Assembly (NCBI GenBank): GCA_002435595.1 | Contig: DJBL01000164.1 | Coordinates: 1-29,890, forward strand | Source of the DNA: Stenotrophomonas maltophilia | GTDB taxonomy: Bacteria > Pseudomonadota > Gammaproteobacteria > Xanthomonadales > Xanthomonadaceae | Direction of reading: 5' to 3' | Length of the DNA: 29,890 bases | In this document: in pieces, positions 24,508-29,890 of the stretch | Position numbering within the stretch: position 1 is the first letter of the stretch | Layout: each line of letters begins with the position of its first letter | Translations under genes and position numbers: made by a program | Notes under the pieces: generated by a model | Told to the model about the DNA's origin: nothing | Seen by the model: only the letters and a program-made list of their open reading frames with translations | Databases searched by the model: none

Positions 24508-25638
24508 TCATGGCTGGTGCAGGTCGTGCAGCGCGATGCCGTTGGCGGCCGCCTGCATCTGGGCATCCGGGACCGGTCCCTGCCGGGTCATGTCCACCAG
24601 TGCCTGGTTGAGTTCCACATAGGGGCGCATGCGCGCCTGGTAACGGGCGAGCGCGGCCGCCGGTGCATCCGGGCTGCGCGAGAGCTCGCGGGCGAGCACG
24701 TACGCACCGACCAGGGCCAGACTGGTGCCCTGGCCGGAGAACGGCGAGGCGCAGTACGCGGCATCGCCGACCAGAACCACGCGGCCCTGCCACCAGCGGG
24801 GCAGCCTGACCTGTACCAGTTCGCCAAAATAGAAGGCTTCGGTGCTGTCCAGCGCCTCCACCAACGGCTGCAGCCGCCCGCCCAGGCCGTGCATGCGATC
24901 GCGCGCCAAGGCCTTCTGCGCGGCGACATCGTGGCGCAGCGCAGCGTCCACGTCCGCACCGAAGCCTGCACCCACGCGTAGTTCGGCGCCGCTGGCATCG
25001 GGGTAGACCACCACGCCCAGTTCGGCATCGCGGTACATCCATTCACGGTCGGCCAGGCCGATCCGGTTGGGCGCGCTGTAGAACGCCAGCGCGCCGCCGA
25101 GCGGCAGCAGGCAGTCATCGCCGGCCTGCAGCGCCTGCCGGCGTACGGGCGAGTACACCCCATCGGCACCCACCACCACGTCGAAGCGTCGCGACAGATG
25201 CCGGGCAAAGCTCACGCTCACCCCGTCGGCGTCCGCATCCATCGCGGTGATCTGTTCGTCATAGTAGGTGTCGGCCGGCGCGCCTGCGGCCTGGGCCAGG
25301 ATCCGGCACAGGGCATCCCGGAAGATTTCGATATCCGGGCTGTCCAGGCGTCCGCCACTGAAGGTGCGGCTGTCGTCGCGCCGGATTTCGTTGCCGTCGC
25401 GGTCCAGCATCGACAGGCCGGCCAGGCGGGTGCGGTGGGTGTGCAGGGTGTCGAGCAGGCCCATCGCCTGGACCACCGCCAGAGCCACGCCGCGGATATC
25501 CACCGCGTGGCCCCCGCCGCGCAGGGCCGGCGCCTTCTCCACCACCGTCACCTGGAAGCCGAAGTAACGCAGCCACCACGCAGCGGCAAGGCCGGCGACA
25601 CCGGCGCCGGAAACGAGGACGGTGGGAGCAGGTTGCAT
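24508..25638 (-). CDS. FAD-dependent monooxygenase, group A
   Basis: A 376-residue flavoprotein of the p-hydroxybenzoate-hydroxylase fold. The Rossmann fold has GAGVAG (11-16) and the ribose-binding Glu34 in VVEK; the NADPH/FAD DG motif is GADGVYSPVR (Asp159, Gly160); the second FAD motif is VGDAAYCASPFSGQG (Asp292). All three are intact. Relatives include aromatic hydroxylases and the tetracycline-inactivating TetX branch; the sequence does not decide which. ATG 25638 (MQPAPTVLVSG) is the start; it has no strong ribosome site. An FNR/ANR-type palindrome at 25694-25707, with a TAGCGT -10-like hexamer 28.5 bp downstream of its centre, suggests low-oxygen activation, which is odd for an oxygen-using enzyme. 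The hydrolase gene 82 bp downstream is probably cotranscribed. Confidence 0.9.
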   Translation of the reverse strand: MQPAPTVLVSGAGVAGLAAAWWLRYFGFQVTVVEKAPALRGGGHAVDIRGVALAVVQAMGLLDTLHTHRTRLAGLSMLDRDGNEIRRDDSRTFSGGRLDSPDIEIFRDALCRILAQAAGAPADTYYDEQITAMDADADGVSVSFARHLSRRFDVVVGADGVYSPVRRQALQAGDDCLLPLGGALAFYSAPNRIGLADREWMYRDAELGVVVYPDASGAELRVGAGFGADVDAALRHDVAAQKALARDRMHGLGGRLQPLVEALDSTEAFYFGELVQVRLPRWWQGRVVLVGDAAYCASPFSGQGTSLALVGAYVLARELSRSPDAPAAALARYQARMRPYVELNQALVDMTRQGPVPDAQMQAAANGIALHDLHQP

Positions 25639-25693
25639 GGCACCGGGACCGGGGGACACCCGGCTCACGCTAGCGCACGCGGCGGCGGCGGAC

Positions 25694-25707
25694 TTGACCT
25701 GGGTCAA
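25694..25707 (-). promoter_or_regulatory. FNR/ANR-type box before the FAD monooxygenase
   Basis: TTGACCTGGGTCAA is a perfect palindrome (two extra bases extend it to 16 bp, 25693-25708) that fits the FNR/ANR consensus TTGAYnnnnRTCAA. On the minus strand, TAGCGT (25667-25672) lies where a class II -10 would be, giving a start near 25660. It lies 55 bp before ATG 25638 and after the stop of the MarC gene. Confidence 0.6.
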
Positions 25708-25719
25708 GCGCGGCAGGGG

Positions 25720-26397
25720 TCAGTGGGTGCCGGGGTGGGCGAGCAGTTCGGACAGGCCCAGCCAACCGATCTGCACGCCGATGCACAGGATCACGAACGC
25801 CAGCAGGCGTACCACCACCTGGGTGCCGGTATGGCCGAGCAGCGCCTGCAGGCGGCAGGCATAACGCATGCACACATAGATCAGCACGCACAGCGCCAGC
25901 AGCGCGCAGGCGGCGGCCGCCAGGTGCACCGCTGCGGGCCCTTCGGCCGGCGAGCTGGTGCCCACCGCGATGGCCACCGCGATCGAGCCCGGGCCCACCG
26001 TCAGCGGCAACGTGAAGGGGTAGAACAACTGCGAGGCCAGCGACGCATCGATATCCTCGCGCGCCTCCTCCTGCGCAGCGCCGGCCAGCGAGCCGCGCTC
26101 GCCCTGCGCCGGTGATTGCAGCAGGCGCCAGCCCGTGGCCGCGATCACCAGCCCGCCCGCCACGCGCAGCACCGGGATGGAAATACCGAAAAAGGACAGC
26201 ACGTAGGCGCCGATGCCGATCGAGGCGGCCAGCAGCACCAGGCTGTTGATCGCCACCGCGCGCGCCACCGTGCTGCGCTGGGCCGGGCTGGCATCGGGCA
26301 CGATGCCCAGCACCATCAGGGCCGCGCCGGGCGGATTGATCACCGGCAGCAGGCTGGTGAAGATCACCAGGAAGGTATGGCTGAAGTCGTTCCACAT
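25720..26397 (-). CDS. MarC-family inner-membrane protein
   Basis: A 225-residue membrane protein with six predicted helices at about residues 6-30, 42-66, 70-88, 120-142, 152-178 and 192-214. Both the opening (FLVIFTSLLPVINPPGAAL) and the second-half motif PFTLPLTVGPGSIAVAI, with the Pro-Gly turns, are characteristic of MarC/UPF0056, whose transport function is still unproved (the name came from a wrong link to antibiotic resistance). I use ATG 26397 (MWNDFSHTF); the longer frame to 26691 is Arg-rich and overlaps the promoter of the divergent gene. There is no visible ribosome site. The gap to the divergent membrane-protein gene is 242 bp and holds an FNR/ANR box. Confidence 0.88.
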   Translation of the reverse strand: MWNDFSHTFLVIFTSLLPVINPPGAALMVLGIVPDASPAQRSTVARAVAINSLVLLAASIGIGAYVLSFFGISIPVLRVAGGLVIAATGWRLLQSPAQGERGSLAGAAQEEAREDIDASLASQLFYPFTLPLTVGPGSIAVAIAVGTSSPAEGPAAVHLAAAACALLALCVLIYVCMRYACRLQALLGHTGTQVVVRLLAFVILCIGVQIGWLGLSELLAHPGTH

Positions 26398-26547
26398 GGC
26401 GGGCCAGGCTGCGCGGCAAGGGGCTCCACGATGCCGCGCGGGCAGTGAAGGGCGGTTGATCGCGCCGGCGGCGCAGCGGGCCGGTTCGGCGTTGGCGTGG
26501 CCATGCCGCCCCTGAATGCGCGCAGCCAGCCGCGCTGCGGCGTCGGC

Positions 26548-26589
26548 TTGATCTAGGTCATGTGGTGGCCCCCTGTTGGCGGCTAACGT
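26548..26589 (+). promoter_or_regulatory. FNR/ANR-type class II promoter of the multicopper oxidase operon
   Basis: TTGATCTAGGTCAT (26548-26561) matches TTGATnnnnATCAA at 8 of 10 informative positions. Its centre is 26554.5. A -10-like TAACGT (26584-26589) follows so that a start at about 26596 would put the box at -41.5, the class II position where FNR-type activators touch RNA polymerase. No -35 is needed in such promoters and none is seen. The leader to ATG 26640 would be about 44 nt. Confidence 0.6.
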
Positions 26590-26639
26590 CGGGGCCTCTG
26601 TGTCCGGAGCCGGTTCTGGACGCCGCCCGCGAGACCACC

Positions 26640-27005
26640 ATGCGCGCCACCGCTCCCCGCGTGTCCGTCGAGAATCCGCCCGTGCGCGCACCGCACCTGG
26701 ACGAGGACATCTGCGTGCATATCTTCACCACCTCCGCGGCCATGATGGGGGTGTGCATGACGGTGGTCGGGGTGCTGCACGTGGTGACCGTACTGCGCCA
26801 GGTGGACACCCTCGGTGATGACCTGCTCAGCATCAATTCCTTGATCTACCTCGGTGCCTGCCTCAGCGCGTACTGGGCGCTGCGCACGCGCCGCCGCAAA
26901 CGCAACCAGATCCTGGAGGGACTGGCCGACTGGCTGTTCCTGATCGGCCTGGCATTGAGCGCGATCGCCACCGGTTTCATCACCTGGGCCATCGCCGGCA
27001 CCTGA
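26640..27005 (+). CDS. Small three-helix membrane protein of unknown function
   Basis: A 121-residue protein with a polar N-terminus (about 25 residues) and three predicted membrane helices at about 34-54, 64-84 and 98-118; a basic loop RTRRRKRN lies between the second and third, so that loop should face the cytoplasm. ATG 26640 is the start; the frame is open from a GTG at 26562, but that would overlap the FNR/ANR promoter. Only a weak ribosome site (GAG) precedes it. It is the first gene behind the low-oxygen box, and the multicopper oxidase gene starts 43 bp later, so the two are likely cotranscribed. I do not recognise the family. Confidence 0.75.
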   Translation: MRATAPRVSVENPPVRAPHLDEDICVHIFTTSAAMMGVCMTVVGVLHVVTVLRQVDTLGDDLLSINSLIYLGACLSAYWALRTRRRKRNQILEGLADWLFLIGLALSAIATGFITWAIAGT

Positions 27006-27048
27006 CGCCCCGCAACGTTCCTTCCCCTTGCTCCCAGCAGGTACGCCC

Positions 27049-28638
27049 ATGCATTCCGCCGCCCGCACGACGTTCCCCGCCCGCCCGCGCCGTCGGCAGC
27101 GCCTGCATGACTTCTATGCCGTGGCGCTGGCCGCTGCACTGCTCTGCACCGGCGCGAGCGTGGCCCAGGCCCCGGCCGGGAGCACCTCCCCAGGCGCGCC
27201 GCTGCAGGCGCCGGTGGAGATCGGCTACGGCGCCGACGGCGTCAGCAAGGGCACCCTGCGCCCGGCGATGTCGGCGGTATCGGTGGGTGGGCAGCCCTAC
27301 CGCGCGCTGGTCTTCAACGGCAATTACGACGCCCCGCTGATCCGCACGCGTCCCGGCGGCACCGTGGCGATCACGCTGGACAACCAGATGGCGGAGAAGA
27401 CCAACCTGCATTTCCACGGCATGACGGTGACGCCGCTGGATTCGGGCGACAGCATCTTCCGTGAGGTGGGCCCGCACCAGAGCGGCCTGTATCGCTTCAA
27501 GCTGCCGCCCGACCACAGCCCGGGCGCGTACTGGTACCACAGCCATTTCCATGGCGGCGCGCAACGCCAGGTGGAGTCGGGCATCGCCGGGCCCATTCTG
27601 GTGGACGGCATCCTGGATCCATTCCCGGAGCTGAAGGGCATCCGGGAACGCGTGCTGGTGCTGCGTAACTTCCAGAAGACCCTGACCGGCAGGCTGGCCA
27701 GCGAGATCGTCACCAGCGCGCCGTCCATCCGTACCGTCAACGGCCAGGCCGATCCGGTGATCAGCATCCAGCCAGGTGAAACCCAGCTCTGGCACCTGTT
27801 GAACATTTCCGCCAACCAGTACTTCCGCGTGCGCATCAAGGGCCAGAACGTGCAGATCCTCTCGCGCGACGGCAACACGGTGAACAAGCCGGTGATGGCC
27901 GACGAACTGCTGATCGGGCCGTCGGCGCGCTTCAGCATCCTGGTGGTCGGCCCGGCAGCGGGCGAGCATCCGCTGGAACTGGCAGCGGCCAACACCGGTG
28001 CGGCGGGCGACCAGTACAAGGGCGCGCGCATCGGCAGCCTGCGCGCGGCCGGCGCACCGGTGGCCACGCGCAGCATCACCAGCCCCTACCCGGTGCTGGA
28101 AGACCTGGGCAAGGTCAAGGTGGCCAACGTGCGCCAGTTTGCCTTCCAGGATTCGGCCACCGATGGCGATGCGTTTCTCATCAACGGTGAGCGTTTCGAT
28201 CCGCGCCGGGTCAACACCACGGTCAAGCTCGGCGACGTGGAGGAGTGGCGGCTGTACAACCCTTCCCAGGAACTGCACCAGTTCCACATCCACCAGACCG
28301 ATTTCCAGGTGGTGGCGATCAACGACAGGCCGGTCCCGTTCAGTGGCTACCGCGATACGGTGTTCATCCCCGCCCGCGGCTCGATCACGCTGCGCATTCC
28401 GTTCCGTGACCCGGTGATGCTGGGCAAGTTCGTCTATCACTGCCACATCCTCGAGCACGAGGACGGCGGGATGATGCAGGTGGTCCAGGTGGTGCGCCCG
28501 GAAGACTATGCGCAGGCGGTCAGGCTGGCCCCGTTGGGCGGCATCTACGGCGACAACCAGACCTGCAGCTACCTCAAGAACAGCGGCCGCGAGTTCACCC
28601 TGCCAGCCAACGTGCAGCTGCCACCGGAGGGTCCGTGA
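27049..28638 (+). CDS. Three-domain multicopper oxidase, CueO-like
   Basis: A 529-residue exported oxidase that takes electrons from a substrate at a type 1 copper and reduces O2 to water at a trinuclear centre. All four copper motifs are intact: HFHG (121-124), HSHFHG (164-169), HQFHIH (410-415), and HCHILEHEDGGMM (464-476), with T1 ligands His410, Cys465, His470 and axial Met475, closely matching CueO. Three cupredoxin domains and the trinuclear-site spacing exclude a copper nitrite reductase of the AniA/NirK type, which has two domains. A signal with RRRQRLHDF lies at the N-terminus (Tat-like but not canonical) and cleavage is near SVAQA (about residue 41). I use ATG 27049; a TTG at 27028 is in frame. 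It lacks the Met-rich insert of CueO, so copper(I) is not proved as substrate. It overlaps the next gene by 1 nt. Confidence 0.92.
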   Translation: MHSAARTTFPARPRRRQRLHDFYAVALAAALLCTGASVAQAPAGSTSPGAPLQAPVEIGYGADGVSKGTLRPAMSAVSVGGQPYRALVFNGNYDAPLIRTRPGGTVAITLDNQMAEKTNLHFHGMTVTPLDSGDSIFREVGPHQSGLYRFKLPPDHSPGAYWYHSHFHGGAQRQVESGIAGPILVDGILDPFPELKGIRERVLVLRNFQKTLTGRLASEIVTSAPSIRTVNGQADPVISIQPGETQLWHLLNISANQYFRVRIKGQNVQILSRDGNTVNKPVMADELLIGPSARFSILVVGPAAGEHPLELAAANTGAAGDQYKGARIGSLRAAGAPVATRSITSPYPVLEDLGKVKVANVRQFAFQDSATDGDAFLINGERFDPRRVNTTVKLGDVEEWRLYNPSQELHQFHIHQTDFQVVAINDRPVPFSGYRDTVFIPARGSITLRIPFRDPVMLGKFVYHCHILEHEDGGMMQVVQVVRPEDYAQAVRLAPLGGIYGDNQTCSYLKNSGREFTLPANVQLPPEGP

Positions 28639-29783
28639 TGAACATCCCCTGCAGGCGCACCTTCGTACTGGGGATCGCGGGCGGACTTGGCCTGCTGTCC
28701 TTCCAGGCCCACGCTGACAAAGGCTACTACCCCAACGTGGGCATGGACTACAGCGCGGTGCTGCAGTACGACTTCAGCCGCACCGAAGGCGATGGTGCCA
28801 GCGCACCGCGCAACACCACCGATTTCTATCCCGACATCCAGAGCAGCTTCTACGTGCGCCTCAGCCCCAATGACCAGCTGCGCCTGTCCACCGAGCTGAA
28901 CCCGATCAACCCGCCGGGCAACGGCGAGAAGCGCACCTTTGGCGACATCGGGCTGGTGGTCAATGAACTGAACTACTACAAGCTTACCCGGCACACCCAG
29001 TTGCAGGTGGGCAAGCTGCAGGTGCCGTTCGGGCGCGCGATGGACGCCGCGCCGGGGTTGTACACCAACGACTTCGTGTCCACCTACGACCTGGGCGGGG
29101 TGCTGGGAGCGACCTATGCCTACCGCTGGTTCGGGCAGTCGATGGGCATGCTGCAGGGCGGGGTCAATCTGTACACGGCCGATACCACCGAGCTGAGCCG
29201 ACCGTTCCTCCGTAGTGGCGCGCGCGCGCAGCGCAGCGATGGTGGGCCGGCCAACACCGGCAGGCTGGACTCGTACGCGGTGACGTTGAACTGGGATGCG
29301 ATCCCGGCGCTGCCGTTCCTGGAGCTGCAGGCCGGCTACATGCGCAACCGCGCCGGCACCGCCCAGCCCGATACCGGGCCGGCCGATGACGAGGTGATCC
29401 GGGTGCTGTCGGCGCGCTACATCTGGGCGCCCGATTCCAGCGCCGACCTGGATACCACGTTGCGCGGGCGCTACGTGGACATCGTGCCCCTGGTGGAATA
29501 TGCAGACGTGCGCAACGAGGATGCAGTGGCCGGCAACGATACGCGTTACCTGACCACCTCGGTGACGGTCGATTACGGGCGCTGGGTGTTTGGTGCCACC
29601 CGTACCGACAAGCGCCGGCCGTGGGCACCCGGTGCGGGGCGGCACGACTATCTCAACGAGCTCAGCTGTGGCTACCGCCTGACCGGGCAGTTGACCGTTG
29701 CGCTGTCGGTGGGCAGCCAGGCGCAGGGCGGGCAGGACTCGAACCTGGTGGGGTTGGCGCTGACCTACAGTGGAGCGCACTGA
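28638..29783 (+). CDS. Outer-membrane beta-barrel protein
   Basis: A 381-residue exported protein with a signal peptide (MNIPCRRTFVLGIAGGLGLL, cleavage near AHA-DKG). The mature part shows alternating hydrophobic strands rich in Tyr and Gly, such as FYVRLSPNDQLRLSTELNP, LQVGKLQVPFGRAMDAAPG and TGQLTVALSVGSQAQGG, ending in LALTYSGAH. The central PFGRAMDAAPG region resembles porins of the phosphate-selective/OprO-P or alginate type, but the match is by appearance. GGAGGG (28626-28631) lies 6 nt before ATG 28638, and that ATG shares one base with the oxidase stop, so translation is coupled. A role in supplying or clearing the oxidase substrate is an inference. Confidence 0.78.
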   Translation: MNIPCRRTFVLGIAGGLGLLSFQAHADKGYYPNVGMDYSAVLQYDFSRTEGDGASAPRNTTDFYPDIQSSFYVRLSPNDQLRLSTELNPINPPGNGEKRTFGDIGLVVNELNYYKLTRHTQLQVGKLQVPFGRAMDAAPGLYTNDFVSTYDLGGVLGATYAYRWFGQSMGMLQGGVNLYTADTTELSRPFLRSGARAQRSDGGPANTGRLDSYAVTLNWDAIPALPFLELQAGYMRNRAGTAQPDTGPADDEVIRVLSARYIWAPDSSADLDTTLRGRYVDIVPLVEYADVRNEDAVAGNDTRYLTTSVTVDYGRWVFGATRTDKRRPWAPGAGRHDYLNELSCGYRLTGQLTVALSVGSQAQGGQDSNLVGLALTYSGAH

Positions 29784-29784
29784 C

Positions 29785-29890
29785 ATGCCCGGATACCGGT
29801 GGCCGGCAGTGGTGGCAATGACCGTGATGGGGTGGCTGCCGTGCTCGCTGGCGCCGCTGACGGCAGAGGCCGCGCCGGTGATCGGCAGCG
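29785..29890 (+). CDS. Exported protein, cut by the window end
   Basis: The first 35 residues only: MPGYRWPAVVAMTVMGWLPC and a following LAPLTAEAAPVIGS stretch. The charged start, hydrophobic core and AEA-AP cleavage site are a Sec signal peptide. It begins 1 nt after the stop of the barrel gene with GGAG about 10 nt upstream, so it belongs to the same operon behind the FNR/ANR box. The C-terminal part lies outside the window, so I give no function. Confidence 0.7.
   Translation, partial: MPGYRWPAVVAMTVMGWLPCSLAPLTAEAAPVIGS

Noticed and set aside
26455..26470. TTGATC near 26457 as a further FNR/ANR half-site
   Set aside because: There is no matching right half-site at the correct spacing.
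27049..28638. Copper nitrite reductase (NirK/AniA) as an identity, suggested by the FNR/ANR box
   Set aside because: Four copper motifs in three-domain order, including HCHILEHEDGGMM, are those of a multicopper oxidase; nitrite reductases have two domains and a different motif set.

Overview
The window is a piece of a high-GC gammaproteobacterial chromosome, most likely from the Xanthomonadaceae (Stenotrophomonas or a close relative). The reasons are a GyrA with Gln at position 83, a GTAG-initiated palindrome resembling the SMAG repeats of Stenotrophomonas, strong G/C bias at third codon positions, and many small exported proteins of the kind common in that family. I saw no tRNA, rRNA, CRISPR array, IS element or integrase. 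This is ordinary chromosome carrying accessory modules.

Layout. 240-2957 is gyrA with a hairpin terminator. 3188-5707 is a membrane-bound PQQ dehydrogenase with its own terminator. 5771-6734 holds two small exported proteins. 6746-7892 (minus) is an overlapping HipA-like kinase / DUF3037 pair. 8196-9602 is a 33-codon peptide gene with an aromatic C-terminus followed by a divergent cytochrome P450, separated by a perfect 10-bp hairpin and preceded by a low-GC stretch. 9737-11509 holds small secreted or hypothetical genes and a lipoprotein apparently split by a frameshift. 11657-14119 is an S9 serine peptidase of the glutamyl endopeptidase type. 14728-17013 is a patatin fused to an outer-membrane barrel (type Vd autotransporter). 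18174-21104 is a HAD phosphatase, a GT4-like glycosyltransferase and a CDP-glycerol glycerophosphotransferase-like protein. 21136-22369 is an SGNH hydrolase and a small exported protein. 22382-23576 is a thioesterase divergent from a TetR/LmrA-YxaF-type repressor with two operator palindromes between them. 23622-25638 (minus) is an FAD monooxygenase and an alpha/beta hydrolase behind an FNR/ANR-type box. 25720-26397 (minus) is a MarC-family membrane protein. 26640 to the window end is a second FNR/ANR-type unit: a small membrane protein, a CueO-like multicopper oxidase, a translationally coupled outer-membrane barrel protein and the start of one more exported protein.

The most promising undescribed system is the 8196-9602 pair. 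It has the minimal architecture of P450-modified ribosomal peptides (biarylitide, cittilin and atropopeptide types): a short precursor ending in Lys-Tyr-Ile-Tyr-Trp-Ile-Ile-Phe next to a single P450 with an unusual I-helix and heme loop. The peptide has an excellent ribosome-binding site, and the hairpin between the genes could set the precursor-to-enzyme ratio. The two low-oxygen-regulator boxes and the paired TetR operators are the next best leads. All functional calls are from reading the sequence; no database search was run.
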